Shown here one piece after another: positions 16,505 through 25,613 of a stretch of 64,000 nt of DNA (positions are counted from its first letter, which is position 1; each line of letters opens with the position of its first letter). Under the pieces are notes generated by a model. It worked only from the letters and a program-made list of their open reading frames with translations, had not been told where the DNA came from and did no database searches. The position numbers and the translations under genes were made by a program. The stretch comes from CBDCFV01 sp963664625 (GTDB taxonomy: Bacteria; Chloroflexota; Dehalococcoidia; Lucifugimonadales; UBA3495). The stretch is from assembly GCA_963664625.1 (NCBI GenBank), contig OY761541.1:930001-994000 (forward strand), given 5' to 3'.

Positions 16505-17692
16505 ATGAAGGCGCTTGAAGGTATTCGTGTGCTCGACCTGACCCGGGCCCTTGCCGGCCCTTTCTGCACCCTGATGCTGGGGGACAACGGCGCGGACGTG
16601 ATCAAAGTAGAGATGCCGGGGTCCGGTGACGACACGCGAAAGTGGGGGCCTCCGTTCATCGGCGAAGAGAGCGCCTACTTCCTGTCCATTAACCGCAACA
16701 AGCGGAGCCTGACGTTGAACCTGCGTGACCCTCAAGCCAAGGAAATCTTCCTGAAGCTTGCCAAGGACTCCGACGTGATAGTGGAGAACTTCACGCCCGG
16801 GGTGATGGAACGTTTCGGGCTGGACTATGATGCCGTGAAAGCGACCAACCCCAACGTCATCTACTGCTCAATATCGGGGTTCGGCCAGGACGGCCCGTAC
16901 CGCAGTCGGCCGGCCTACGACCAGATAATGCAGGGCATCGGCGGTTTGATGAGCGTTACCGGCGAGCCCGACGGCGAACCTCAGAAGATAGGTGTAGCCG
17001 TCACCGACATCGGGGCCGGCATGTGGGCCGCCTTCGCCATCATGGCGGCGCTGCATCACCGGACCCAAGCCGGAGCGGGCCAATACATTGATGTGTCCAT
17101 GATGGACGCCCAAGTCGCTTGGCTGACCTACCAAGCCGGCTACTTCTTCGCCAACGGTACGCCGCCCAAGCGCATGGGCGCCGCCCATCCAACCCTCGTC
17201 CCGTACCAAGCCTTCATGTGCCAGGATGGCAAGTACATCAACGTTGCCGTTGGCTCCGACCGCATCTGGGAGCGGTTCTGCCAAGGCATAAACCGGGAAG
17301 ACCTGAAGGACCACCCGGACTATGCCAACAACGGGGACCGGGTGCGAAACCGCGGCGCTATGGTCTCGCTGCTGCAGGAGTACTTCCTTACTCGGCCGGT
17401 GGCCGATTGGGTGAAGGACCTCCAAGCGGTCAACGTCCCTTGCGGCCCGATCAACGATCTTGCCGACGTTTTTGCCGACGCCCAGGTATTGGCCCGCAAC
17501 ATGTACCAGGAGATGCCGCACCCCACCCTCGGCTCCATCAAGCAGACCGGGTTGCCAATCAAGTTTTCGGCCACTCCCGGTGGGCTGGACCGGCACCCGC
17601 CCCTGCTGGGGGAGCACAATCAAGAGATTTTGACCTCTCTCGGATATACCGGCGATGAAATCAGCGGTTTCCAAAAGGCCGAAGTCATCTGA
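16505..17692 (+). CDS. CaiB/BaiF-family (class III) CoA-transferase
   Basis: A 395-residue class III CoA-transferase that moves CoA between carboxylic acids. The family start MKALEGIRVLDLTRALAGPF is clear. VIKVEMPGSGDDTRKWGPP and VENFTPGVMERFGLDYDAV follow, and GVAVTDIGAGMWAAFAI carries the catalytic aspartate at residue 168, the equivalent of Asp169 in formyl-CoA transferase. Length is normal. AAGGAGAG precedes the ATG. It is followed after 54 bp by a degenerate SDR on the same strand. It probably activates a carboxylic acid for further breakdown. Confidence 0.93.
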   Translation: MKALEGIRVLDLTRALAGPFCTLMLGDNGADVIKVEMPGSGDDTRKWGPPFIGEESAYFLSINRNKRSLTLNLRDPQAKEIFLKLAKDSDVIVENFTPGVMERFGLDYDAVKATNPNVIYCSISGFGQDGPYRSRPAYDQIMQGIGGLMSVTGEPDGEPQKIGVAVTDIGAGMWAAFAIMAALHHRTQAGAGQYIDVSMMDAQVAWLTYQAGYFFANGTPPKRMGAAHPTLVPYQAFMCQDGKYINVAVGSDRIWERFCQGINREDLKDHPDYANNGDRVRNRGAMVSLLQEYFLTRPVADWVKDLQAVNVPCGPINDLADVFADAQVLARNMYQEMPHPTLGSIKQTGLPIKFSATPGGLDRHPPLLGEHNQEILTSLGYTGDEISGFQKAEVI

Positions 17693-17746
17693 TCTTCATG
17701 CTGTGGCGGGCATTTCTCGGTAATCATACACTGGGGGCGGGACACG

Positions 17747-18541
17747 ATGGATTTGGGGTTGAGGGACCGGGTCGCAATTATCGGAGGGTCCAGCAGGGGT
17801 ATCGGCAAGGCCGTCGCTTTGGCTTTTGCCCAGGAAGGCGCCAGTGTGACTATCTCGGCGCGTACTGAAACCGACCTTAGGCGCACTGAAATCGAGTTGG
17901 CCCGCATCAGTTCTCAACATCACGTGCTTGCAATTCCCGCAGACCTCTCCTCAGCCAGGGACACCCGACGCGTGGTCCGGGACACCATCAACCGGTACGG
18001 CCATGTCAGCGTCCTGGTGAACCACGTTTGGGATGGGCCCGAGGGTCGTCCTTCCGAGTTTCACGACGAAGTCATAATGGAGTCGCTGGAGCAGAATTTT
18101 GTAAGCGCGGTCCGGCTGACCCGAGAGGTAATCCCCTACATGAAGCAACAACGGTGGGGGCGGATCATCCACCTGTTTCCAAGCCAGGTCAAACGCCCGG
18201 TCGCCGACTCCCCTTTGTCATCTTCCAGCCAGGTGGCCCTGATGGGTTTCTCCAGGATGCTGGCTACGGAGTTGGCCTCCTTCAACATTACGGTCAACAA
18301 TGTGATCGCGGGGCCGGTCGAAACGGAATTCTTGACTTCCTCAATGGAGACGGAGGCAGAGAAGCAACAGCGCACCACCGAAGAAATCACTCACGACACT
18401 ATGGACTTGATACCCATGAAGCGCTTCGGCAAGCCGGAGGAGATAGGCAGCTTGATCGCATTCCTGGGGTCCGACCGCGCCGCATATATGACCGGCGCCA
18501 ACATCGTCATCGACGGTGGGATGCTCCAAGCAGTAGCCTGA
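17747..18541 (+). CDS. SDR-family protein with degenerate catalytic site
   Basis: A 264-residue SDR-fold protein. The cofactor part is intact (GGSSRGIGKAVALAFAQEGA), and the C-terminus has the usual FLGSDRAAYMTGANIVIDGG. The catalytic centre is not. The YxxxK motif reads S158-SSS-Q162, the usual NNAG is VNHVWDG, and the Ser region is HLFPSQ. It can probably bind NAD(P) but not do standard SDR chemistry. It may be a regulatory or scaffolding subunit, or use other residues. It follows the CoA-transferase and may share its transcript. Confidence 0.85.
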   Translation: MDLGLRDRVAIIGGSSRGIGKAVALAFAQEGASVTISARTETDLRRTEIELARISSQHHVLAIPADLSSARDTRRVVRDTINRYGHVSVLVNHVWDGPEGRPSEFHDEVIMESLEQNFVSAVRLTREVIPYMKQQRWGRIIHLFPSQVKRPVADSPLSSSSQVALMGFSRMLATELASFNITVNNVIAGPVETEFLTSSMETEAEKQQRTTEEITHDTMDLIPMKRFGKPEEIGSLIAFLGSDRAAYMTGANIVIDGGMLQAVA

Positions 18542-18631
18542 TTTACCATACGGTCCCAGTCAGCTTATACGCCGTTTCCGACAATTCAATGAACTCATGA
18601 TGATTTAGTCGCGTGTTAAGGACAGAACACT

Positions 18632-19084
18632 ATGACTATGAGAGAAAGGCTGGAGGAAGACATCCGCCAAGCGATGCGGGACAGGTCTAAAGAACGGTTG
18701 GAGGCTTTGCGCTTCCTGAAAAGCGTAGTCCAAGCAACCGAAAAGACCCGTGGAACTACCCTGGACGATCCGGCTATGCTGGAGGTGGTCGCCAAGCAAG
18801 TGAACGACCGCCGCGAAAGCATCCGCATGTTCGAACAGGGCAACAGGTCAGACCTCGTGGCCAAGGAATCGGCGGAGTTGACCGTTCTCGAAACTTACCT
18901 TCCTCCCCAGTTGAGCCGGGAAGAACTGACCCAACTCGTAAAGGACACCATCGAGGAGGTTGGAGCCACTACCGCCAGGGACAAGGGCAAGGTAATGGGA
19001 CGGCTGATGCCCCAGGTACGCGGTAAAGCCGACGGCAACGAAGTAAACGCGCTGGTCAGCGAATTGCTGGACTCCGGCGATTGA
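18632..19084 (+). CDS. GatB/YqeY domain protein
   Basis: A 150-residue YqeY-type protein: MTMRERLEEDIRQAMRDRSK, LRFLKSVVQATEK, RESIRMFEQGNRSDLV, ETYLPPQLSREEL and the C-terminal GKVMGRLMPQVRGKADGNEVN. This matches the helical tail domain of the GatB subunit that recognises tRNA in Glu-tRNA amidotransferase. Stand-alone YqeY proteins are widespread and their role is not settled. It begins a plus-strand run ending at 25551, with PurQ 18 bp behind. Confidence 0.9.
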   Translation: MTMRERLEEDIRQAMRDRSKERLEALRFLKSVVQATEKTRGTTLDDPAMLEVVAKQVNDRRESIRMFEQGNRSDLVAKESAELTVLETYLPPQLSREELTQLVKDTIEEVGATTARDKGKVMGRLMPQVRGKADGNEVNALVSELLDSGD

Positions 19085-19102
19085 TTGGTCCCACACTTCA
19101 AG

Positions 19103-19792
19103 ATGCGATTCGGCATAGTGGTCTTCCCAGGCACTTGGAGCGATACCGACTGTTACCATGCGGTAAAGGATGTGCTCCATCAGGAAGCCGATTACGTCTG
19201 GCACCAACAGGATGACCTGTCCCACTACGACTGCGTAATACTTCCCGGCGGCTTCTCCTACGGCGATTATCTACGGCCGGGAGCGATGGCCCGGACATCT
19301 CCCGTTATGAGAGCTCTGGAAGAATTCGCAGCATCGGGCAGGTTGGTCATAGGCATCTGCAACGGCTTTCAAATCCTCTGCGAGGCGTGGCTGCTGCCCG
19401 GTGCATTGCTGCGTAACGCGCATCTACAATATCGTTGCCAGTGGACTCATTTGCGGATAGAGCAAACGGACTCACCTTTCACCAAGGCCTGCACCCAAGG
19501 CCAAGTGTTGCAAGTCCCGGTATCCCACGGCGAGGGCAACTACTACGCTGACACCAGCACACTGGACCAATTGGAATCTGAGGGACGTGTACTGTTCCGC
19601 TATTGCGAGCCATCGGGGAAGGTTACCCAGACCGCCAACCCGAACGGCGCAGCCCGCAACATAGCCGGCATAACCAACCGGGCTGGCAATGTGCTGGGCA
19701 TGATGCCTCATCCTGAACGGTGTTGCGAGGCCATCCTCGGCAGCACCGACGGCAGCTTGATCTTCCAGTCGATCATCGAAAGTTGCCGGTAG
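19103..19792 (+). CDS. purQ: Phosphoribosylformylglycinamidine synthase, glutaminase subunit
   Basis: A 229-residue class I glutamine amidotransferase. It supplies ammonia to PurL in the fourth step of purine synthesis. The N-terminus is MRFGIVVFPGTWSDTDC, the nucleophile is in GICNGFQILCE, and the His-Glu pair is in MMPHPER. Length fits PurQ of the small PurS/PurQ/PurL complex. The ATG at 19103 aligns with the family start; a TTG at 19085 is in frame but unlikely. PurS and PurL are not in the window, so the gene is separated from its partners here. Confidence 0.92.
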   Translation: MRFGIVVFPGTWSDTDCYHAVKDVLHQEADYVWHQQDDLSHYDCVILPGGFSYGDYLRPGAMARTSPVMRALEEFAASGRLVIGICNGFQILCEAWLLPGALLRNAHLQYRCQWTHLRIEQTDSPFTKACTQGQVLQVPVSHGEGNYYADTSTLDQLESEGRVLFRYCEPSGKVTQTANPNGAARNIAGITNRAGNVLGMMPHPERCCEAILGSTDGSLIFQSIIESCR

Positions 19793-19821
19793 GTTTTTAA
19801 CTGGATTCGAGAGCAAATGTT

Positions 19822-20829
19822 ATGGCTAACAATGGCCCGAAATATAGAGTGCTTGTAACCGACTTCGTCTGGCCGTCCACCCAGCCCGAGCGAGAGGTCC
19901 TGGCTGAGATAGGCGCGGAGATTATCGAGGCCCCAGACGGGTCGGAGGATACATTAGCCTCCCTGGCGGTCGATGCCGACGCCATCATGACCTGCTTCGC
20001 CCAAGTGACCAGCAAAGTTGTAGAGGCTGCCAAGAAATGCCAGGTCATCAGCCGTTACGGAGTCGGAGTCGATAACATCGCCGTCGATACGGCCACCGCC
20101 GAGGGTATCGTGGTTACGTATCTACCGGATTATTGTGTAGACGAGGTCTCGGACCACGTTATTGCCCTGATGATGGCTTGGAACCGGCAAATCCAGTTCT
20201 ACGACGGTATAGCCAAGGAAGGGCGTTGGGAAGGCGTCAGGTCTCCCGTGCCTTTGGTTCGGCTGCGCGGCCAGACCATGGGAATCATCGGCTTCGGACG
20301 CATCGGCAGGGCTGTGGCTTCCAAGGCACACGCCCTCGGTTTGAACGTACTGGCCCACGACCCCTACTTGCCTCAAAATACGGCCCTGCCTGCGGGGGTG
20401 GAAGCCGTCGACATGCCTGAATTGTTGTCGCAGTCCGACTTCATCACTCTGCACACTCCGCTGAACGAAGACACTCGCGGTCTTGTTGGCGCTCAGGCAT
20501 TTGCCCGGATGAAACCCAACGCGTTCGTAATCAACTGCGCCAGGGGGCCGATAATCGACGAAGCAGCCCTCTACGACGCCCTTCGGGACGGCCGTATCGC
20601 CGGCGCTGGGCTGGACGTGATGGAGCAGGGGCACCCCCCTGCCGATCATCCACTGTTCGCCTTGAGCAACGTCCTGGTAACGCCTCACGTTGCTTTTCTG
20701 TCTCAGCAGTCGGTGCTGGAATTGGAGGTGCGCACCGCCCAAGCGACTGTTGATGTCTTATCCGGAAAGATGCCGGAGTTCCTGGTCAATCCGGACGTGC
20801 TACCCCACGCCAGGGTCAAGTTGAGTTGA
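19822..20829 (+). CDS. D-isomer-specific 2-hydroxyacid dehydrogenase (phosphoglycerate dehydrogenase-like)
   Basis: A 335-residue NAD-dependent D-2-hydroxyacid dehydrogenase of the SerA/CtBP branch. The Rossmann motif is GQTMGIIGFGRIGRAVASKA, the substrate Arg is in NCARGPIIDE, and the catalytic Glu/His are in GLDVMEQGHPP and VTPHVAFLS. It lacks the regulatory ACT domain of full SerA. It oxidises or reduces a 2-hydroxyacid/2-oxoacid pair. Position next to aroK and aroB suggests, but does not prove, a biosynthetic role. A second family member lies at 58540-59538. Confidence 0.9.
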   Translation: MANNGPKYRVLVTDFVWPSTQPEREVLAEIGAEIIEAPDGSEDTLASLAVDADAIMTCFAQVTSKVVEAAKKCQVISRYGVGVDNIAVDTATAEGIVVTYLPDYCVDEVSDHVIALMMAWNRQIQFYDGIAKEGRWEGVRSPVPLVRLRGQTMGIIGFGRIGRAVASKAHALGLNVLAHDPYLPQNTALPAGVEAVDMPELLSQSDFITLHTPLNEDTRGLVGAQAFARMKPNAFVINCARGPIIDEAALYDALRDGRIAGAGLDVMEQGHPPADHPLFALSNVLVTPHVAFLSQQSVLELEVRTAQATVDVLSGKMPEFLVNPDVLPHARVKLS

Positions 20830-20830
20830 C

Positions 20831-21355
20831 GTGACCCAGCCGCGCAACATCTTCCTGGTCGGCTTCATGGCCTCCGGCAAGACAAGCGTCGGCGCGGCCC
20901 TTTCCGGTATGACAGGCTGGGAGTTGGTGGATGCCGACGACGAGTTGGTGCGACGGGCTGGAAAGTCCATCGCCCAGATATTCGAGGAGTGCGGCGAGGC
21001 TCGTTTCCGGGAAATGGAACGTTCCGTTATCAGGGACTTGTGCTTGGGCCGCCAAAGGATAATCGCAGCCGGGGGCGGCGCGTTCGTTGACGATAGCAAT
21101 CGTTCAACCATGCTCAACAACGGCCTCGTGGTGTGCCTCTCCGCCAAGCCGGAGACGATCCTCCAACGGGTTGTGGAGCAGGATGGAGATGCAACCGTCC
21201 GGCCCCTTCTTGCGGGCCCTGACCCGCTACAACGCATCAACGACCTTCTGGCCCAACGCGCTACCGCCTACGCCCAAGCTCACCACACCATCGAGACCGA
21301 CAATCTGACGCCGGAGCAGGTGGCGGAGCGTATCATGGAGTTGCTAAAGCCGTGA
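20831..21355 (+). CDS. aroK: Shikimate kinase
   Basis: A 174-residue shikimate kinase, phosphorylating shikimate with ATP in the chorismate pathway. It has the Walker A loop GFMASGKTSVG near residue 15, DADDELVRRAGKSIAQIF with the substrate aspartate, FREMERSVI with the shikimate-binding Arg, GGGAFVD, and the lid Arg in VRPLLAG. The GTG start is 1 bp after the stop codon of the preceding gene. The gene for the previous pathway enzyme class, aroB, follows 15 bp later. This is an operon-like pair. Confidence 0.95.
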   Translation: MTQPRNIFLVGFMASGKTSVGAALSGMTGWELVDADDELVRRAGKSIAQIFEECGEARFREMERSVIRDLCLGRQRIIAAGGGAFVDDSNRSTMLNNGLVVCLSAKPETILQRVVEQDGDATVRPLLAGPDPLQRINDLLAQRATAYAQAHHTIETDNLTPEQVAERIMELLKP

Positions 21356-21370
21356 TTAAGGAGTACCTAT

Positions 21371-22471
21371 ATGACCGACGTAAACCTGGCCTCAACAGTC
21401 CATCATGCCGGCGGCAGTTACCCCGTCATCGCCGGTTGGGGGATTCTGGACGATCTGGGGCAACGGTTTTGTGACTTGGGTCTGACCGGGGCGGCCTATA
21501 TCATTACCGACGATCACGTGATGAACCCCTACGGGCGAAGGGTGCAACGGTCGATGCAAAAGTACGGCATCCCCGCCCACTGCTTCATCATCCCATCGGG
21601 AGAACCCAGCAAGAGCCTGGAGTTGGTCCAGTCGATTTATGACTGGCTGGTGGAGCGGCGGGCCGAGAGGGGGCATACCATCGTCGCCGTCGGCGGCGGT
21701 GTCGTAGGAGACTTGGCCGGATTCGTGGCGGCAACCTACCTCCGCGGCATGCCATTCGTCCAAGTGCCGACAAGCATGGCGGCCATGGTCGACGCTTCCA
21801 TAGGCGGGAAGGTGGCGGTCAACTTGCCCCAAGCCAAGAACCTTGTGGGCGCCTTTTACCAACCCAAGGGGGTTTTCGCCGACATACAAAGTCTATCCAC
21901 CTTGGGCAAACGGGAGTTGGCCGAAGGCTGGGCCGAGGCAATAAAGCACGGCTTCATCCTGGATTCCAGCCTGGTTGACGTGTTCGAAGAGCACGCCGAG
22001 GCCCTGATGGACGTGGAGCCGGAGATCTCAACCGAGGTCATCCGGCGTAGCATGGCTATCAAGGCCGAAGTTGTCAGCCAGGACGAGAGAGAGACCCTGG
22101 GGATACGAATCCTCCTCAACTACGGCCACACCATAGGCCACGCCTTGGAAGCCTCCACCGAGTACGGCAGATTCCTGCACGGGGAAGGGGTTTCCGTGGG
22201 CATGATGGGCGCGGCAAGCATGGCCCACCAGATGGGGATAATGTCATCCGATATCATTGACCGTCAGCATGACCTGTTGCGGCGCTTTAGCCTGCCCACC
22301 AACGCTGCCGGTGTGGCTGTTGACGATGTGCTCACAGCCATGTCTATGGACAAGAAAGTCCAGTCAGGCACCAACCGCTGGGTAATGCTTGAAGACGTGG
22401 GCAAGGCAGTGGTGCGCCAGGACGTGCCGTGGGACTTGGTTGAGAAAACCGTCAGGGAGTTGACCGCATGA
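21371..22471 (+). CDS. aroB: 3-Dehydroquinate synthase
   Basis: A 366-residue AroB, converting DAHP to 3-dehydroquinate with NAD and a divalent metal. Motifs are PSGEPSKSLELVQSIYDWL, GGGVVGDLAGFVAATYLRG, PTSMAAMVDASIGGKVAVN, KNLVGAFYQPKGV, GWAEAIKHGFI and the metal-binding NYGHTIGHALE with HGEGVSVGM. Length is standard. An AAGGAGTACC site lies before the ATG. The stop overlaps the next start by 4 bp (ATGA), so the PaREP1-like gene is translationally coupled. Confidence 0.96.
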   Translation: MTDVNLASTVHHAGGSYPVIAGWGILDDLGQRFCDLGLTGAAYIITDDHVMNPYGRRVQRSMQKYGIPAHCFIIPSGEPSKSLELVQSIYDWLVERRAERGHTIVAVGGGVVGDLAGFVAATYLRGMPFVQVPTSMAAMVDASIGGKVAVNLPQAKNLVGAFYQPKGVFADIQSLSTLGKRELAEGWAEAIKHGFILDSSLVDVFEEHAEALMDVEPEISTEVIRRSMAIKAEVVSQDERETLGIRILLNYGHTIGHALEASTEYGRFLHGEGVSVGMMGAASMAHQMGIMSSDIIDRQHDLLRRFSLPTNAAGVAVDDVLTAMSMDKKVQSGTNRWVMLEDVGKAVVRQDVPWDLVEKTVRELTA

Positions 22472-22872
22472 CCCCAATGTCCCCGATGGAACCTTATGAG
22501 CAGGAAGACGACCTTGTGTCCGACTATTGTCAGCAGTCCCGGGAATTTCTAGTAAAGGCGCGGGAGTACTTGGCAGTTGACGATCTCCATCAAGCCTCGG
22601 AAAAGGGCTGGGGCGCAGCCGCGTGGATGGCCAAAGCTGTTGCTGAGACCCAAGGCTGGCAATACAGAAGGCATGACGAGTTTTTCACCGTGATGTACCA
22701 AGCCGAGGACCTGTGCGGCGATCACAGGTTATACAATCTGCGAAGTGCCGCTAATGAGTTGCACGGGTTCTTCTACACACGCAAAATTTTCTTGCGTCCA
22801 AGTGTTATTGCGAGAGGGCTTGACCAGATGGAGGTGTTACTCGACATCCTGCAACCGCTGACTGAACCCTGA
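22468..22872 (+). CDS. PaREP1/HEPN-like helical protein
   Basis: A 134-residue all-helical protein: SDYCQQSREFLVKAREYLAV, DLHQASEKGWGAAAWMAKAV, RHDEFFTVMYQAEDL, LRSAANELHGFFY. This resembles the PaREP1 family, whose fold is HEPN-like and whose function is unknown. An Rx4-6H RNase motif is not clear, so nuclease activity should not be assumed. It is coupled to aroB by an ATGA overlap, probably compact packing. No nucleotidyltransferase partner is adjacent. Confidence 0.6.
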   Translation: MTPMSPMEPYEQEDDLVSDYCQQSREFLVKAREYLAVDDLHQASEKGWGAAAWMAKAVAETQGWQYRRHDEFFTVMYQAEDLCGDHRLYNLRSAANELHGFFYTRKIFLRPSVIARGLDQMEVLLDILQPLTEP

Positions 22873-23018
22873 CCTGACGTGCTCCGCAACTGTTCTGTGC
22901 CCTTTGCGCTCAATCCCCGTTATTCTCATGCAATGCACCGCCGTTGTTCCCGAACAGCAGCGGTGCTACAATTGCCGTCACCGTTCTCGACGCATAAATT
23001 GATCGAGCAAGGAAACGG

Positions 23019-23267
23019 ATGTTGAACGCCAAGTACCTATCGCCGGACGCAGTCAAAACGCTCTTCTGGGCCATTCTGACCGGCGCCCTTTACGGCGCAT
23101 TCTTCTTCTTTATTGACCATATTTGGAGCGTCTTTACCAGTGGCACCTTCCTCGGAGGCATCGCGGTGGTCATTACGGCATTGGTGTTCTCTTTCGTGCA
23201 CGGCTCTTTTGCCAGCAACTTGCTTGACTTCATCGGATTGAAAGTGTTGCAGAAGGCAGGAGACTAA
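23019..23267 (+). CDS. Small two-helix membrane protein upstream of TauE
   Basis: An 82-residue protein with two predicted transmembrane helices (TLFWAILTGALYGAFFFFI and FLGGIAVVITALVFSFVHGS). No family is recognised. It ends 2 bp before the TauE/SafE exporter gene and shares its strand, so it may be an accessory subunit of that exporter. AAGGAAACGG precedes the ATG. The strong hydrophobic pattern and close spacing support a real gene despite its size. Confidence 0.7.
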   Translation: MLNAKYLSPDAVKTLFWAILTGALYGAFFFFIDHIWSVFTSGTFLGGIAVVITALVFSFVHGSFASNLLDFIGLKVLQKAGD

Positions 23268-23269
23268 GT

Positions 23270-24361
23270 ATGGAACACGGGATAGAGGCGGCCGCGCTGG
23301 TTTCGCTGGCGTCGGTTTCCTACATCGACCTGAACCCGGTCATCATCGTCTCGCTGATTGTCCTGGGATTCTTTGGAGGGGTCTTGAGCGGGTTCATCGG
23401 CTCCGGTGGGGCTTTCGTTCTGACGCCGGGCATGATGAGCATGGGAGTCGAGGGTCTGACTGCGGTGGCCAGCAACATGGCCCACAAGTTCCCCAAGGCC
23501 ATAGTGGGAGTTTTGAAGAGGCGCAAACTGGGGCATGTGGACCTGCGCCTCGGCGCTTTGATGGTGGTGCCGGCAATTATCGGCGTTCTTGTCGGGGCGC
23601 AAGTCCAACTTCTGATAAAAGATACCTGGGGCAGTTCCGGTTCGAATTTGTATATCAGTGTAGTCTTCGTCGCCGTTTTGTCGGCCATCGGCACTTACAC
23701 CCTCCTGGACGGGCGAAGGGCTGCGCGGCAGGGAATCGACGACACTACATCTGCCTTGGCGGAGAAGGTCAAAAAGCTCAACATCTGGCCCATGGTTACT
23801 TTGAAAGAGGCCAACTCGCGGATATGTCTGTGGGTCATACTGCCCTTCGGCTTCGCCACGGGATTTCTTGCCGCCACGATAGCGGTAGGGGGATTCATCG
23901 GCGTCCCGTCGATGATTTACGTCATGGGAGCTCCCAGCTTCGTGGCCAGCGGGACGGAGTTGGTGCTTGCGTTCGGCATGGGCTTGGTAGGGACGTTAAA
24001 GTACGCCACCGACGGCTTGGTCGACTTCCGTCTCACGGCGCTTCTCCTGGCGGGGTCGCTGATAGGCGTTCAGGTAGGGGCCATAGGCACTTCCTATGTC
24101 CGTCAGTATATGATCAAAATCGTCGCGGGGTCGGTGATGATTCTGGCGGGAGTGAGCCGCGCCATAGCCATACCTACCTACCTGAGCGACCTAGACATGG
24201 TGGCCATTGGCGGAGCAGTTTACCTTGCCTTGGAAAAAGCAAGCTTGATATTCCTTTTCGCAACGTTGATCGGCAGTGGTCTTCTCATCATCGGCGCGAT
24301 GTACAGGGGCAGAAAGGCCGCGCTGGCGGCCAGGGCCGGAACCGGCGTTCAAGCCCGTTAG
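23270..24361 (+). CDS. TauE/SafE-family sulfite/organosulfur anion exporter
   Basis: A 363-residue integral membrane protein with about eight to nine helices. It has the two repeated TauE motifs: GGVLSGFIGSGGAFVLTPGM in the first half and ATGFLAATIAVGGFIGVPSM in the second. The central cytoplasmic loop (about residues 140-180) is charged. Family members export sulfite, sulfoacetate and similar anions. It follows the small membrane protein by 2 bp and precedes tgt by 17 bp. With sulfatase-fold and other catabolic genes nearby, removal of sulfite made during sulfonate breakdown is plausible. Confidence 0.88.
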   Translation: MEHGIEAAALVSLASVSYIDLNPVIIVSLIVLGFFGGVLSGFIGSGGAFVLTPGMMSMGVEGLTAVASNMAHKFPKAIVGVLKRRKLGHVDLRLGALMVVPAIIGVLVGAQVQLLIKDTWGSSGSNLYISVVFVAVLSAIGTYTLLDGRRAARQGIDDTTSALAEKVKKLNIWPMVTLKEANSRICLWVILPFGFATGFLAATIAVGGFIGVPSMIYVMGAPSFVASGTELVLAFGMGLVGTLKYATDGLVDFRLTALLLAGSLIGVQVGAIGTSYVRQYMIKIVAGSVMILAGVSRAIAIPTYLSDLDMVAIGGAVYLALEKASLIFLFATLIGSGLLIIGAMYRGRKAALAARAGTGVQAR

Positions 24362-24378
24362 TCCAAGAGGCGGCTTTC

Positions 24379-25551
24379 GTGGGGTTTTCGTTCCGGCTTG
24401 ATCACACTGACGGCCTTGCCAGGGCCGGTGAACTGGCTACTCCGCACGGCAACGCCCGGACACCGGCGTTCATGCCCGTGGGCACCCAAGCCACCGTCAA
24501 GGGGCTGACGCCGGAGGAGGTAGCCGGGACAGGCGCCCAAGTAGTCCTGTGCAACGCGTATCATCTCTACCTGCGTCCCGGTGTGGATGCGGTTGCCCGC
24601 TTCGGCGGCCTTCATAGCTTTATGCACTGGAACGGTCCCATCCTTACCGACAGCGGCGGCTTCCAAGTGTTCAGCATGGGCGCCCTGCGCAAAGTCGATG
24701 AGGACGGCGTCAGGTTCAGGTCGCACATCGACGGCAGCGAACACCGTATCGGCCCAAGGGAAGCGGTCTCCAATCAACAGCGGTTGGGCGCCGACATCAT
24801 CATGTGCCTGGACCAGTGCATCGCCCACGGAGTCTCCAAGGATGCCGTACGTTCGGCCATGGACCGCACCCACCGCTGGGCCGCCCAATGCTACCAAGCG
24901 CACTTGCGATCAGCCAATTTCGACAGCCAGGCCCTGTTCGGCATTGTGCAGGGCGGTGCGTTCACAGACTTGCGCGAAGAGTCAGCCAAGCGCATTTCCG
25001 ATATTCCCTTCCACGGCTATGCCATCGGCGGGCTCGCGGTTGGCGAATCGAAGCAGCAGATGTACGACATCACGCGGCAGGTGGCGGCCCTGCTGCCCCA
25101 GGACAAGCCGCGGTATCTCATGGGAGTGGGATCGCCGGAGGACTTGGTGGAGTGCGTGGCCCGTGGTGTGGATATGTTCGATTGTGTACTGCCGACGCGA
25201 GTGGCCCGTAATGGCGCAATATTCACCCGTCACGGCAGGGTGGATATTACCAAACGCAGCTTCGCCGATGTGGATGGACCGGTGGACCCGGAGTGCGACT
25301 GCTACGGCTGCTGTAACTTTTCCGCCGGTTACCTGTGGCACTTGTTCCGAGCGAAGGAAATGTTAGGGCTGCGACTGGCGTCAACCCACAATCTGCGGTA
25401 TCTCTTCAGGCTGATGGGGAAGATACGGGAGGCTATTGTGGAGAACCGGTTCGAGTCCTTCAGGCGTGAGTTCTGGGAATATTATCGTCCAACCGACGAA
25501 GCTACCCGACAGCAACAGAAAGAGAAATGGCTGAAGGCCCGCGGCGGCTGA
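24379..25551 (+). CDS. tgt: Queuine/preQ1 tRNA-guanine transglycosylase
   Basis: A 390-residue bacterial Tgt that exchanges G34 of certain tRNAs for preQ1. It has TPAFMPVGTQATVKGLTP, NAYHLYLRPG, the catalytic Asp in TDSGGFQVFS, the base-recognising GIVQGG, GGLAVGE, the second Asp in MFDCVLPTR, and the zinc ligands CDCYGCC plus a later His (LASTHN). The GTG at 24379 is chosen because VGFSFRLD aligns with the family start. The frame stays open for about 185 codons upstream inside tauE, but that part is shadow. A terminator follows at 25579. Confidence 0.95.
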   Translation: MGFSFRLDHTDGLARAGELATPHGNARTPAFMPVGTQATVKGLTPEEVAGTGAQVVLCNAYHLYLRPGVDAVARFGGLHSFMHWNGPILTDSGGFQVFSMGALRKVDEDGVRFRSHIDGSEHRIGPREAVSNQQRLGADIIMCLDQCIAHGVSKDAVRSAMDRTHRWAAQCYQAHLRSANFDSQALFGIVQGGAFTDLREESAKRISDIPFHGYAIGGLAVGESKQQMYDITRQVAALLPQDKPRYLMGVGSPEDLVECVARGVDMFDCVLPTRVARNGAIFTRHGRVDITKRSFADVDGPVDPECDCYGCCNFSAGYLWHLFRAKEMLGLRLASTHNLRYLFRLMGKIREAIVENRFESFRREFWEYYRPTDEATRQQQKEKWLKARGG

Positions 25552-25578
25552 AAACCAATGCGGGATTCCCTTCGTGAG

Positions 25579-25610
25579 AACCCTCTCCTGGCGGGATAGA
25601 GGGTTTTTCT
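25579..25610. terminator. Intrinsic terminator after tgt
   Basis: An 8-bp stem AACCCTCT/AGAGGGTT (25579-25586 with 25598-25605) followed by TTTTCT. It ends the plus-strand tgt run. It also lies just beyond the end of the converging minus-strand carrier gene, so it may serve both directions. Confidence 0.7.
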
Positions 25611-25613
25611 AAG

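Noticed and set aside
22468..22872. Toxin-antitoxin call for the PaREP1-like protein
   Set aside because: No partner gene is adjacent, and the required RNase motif is not clear.
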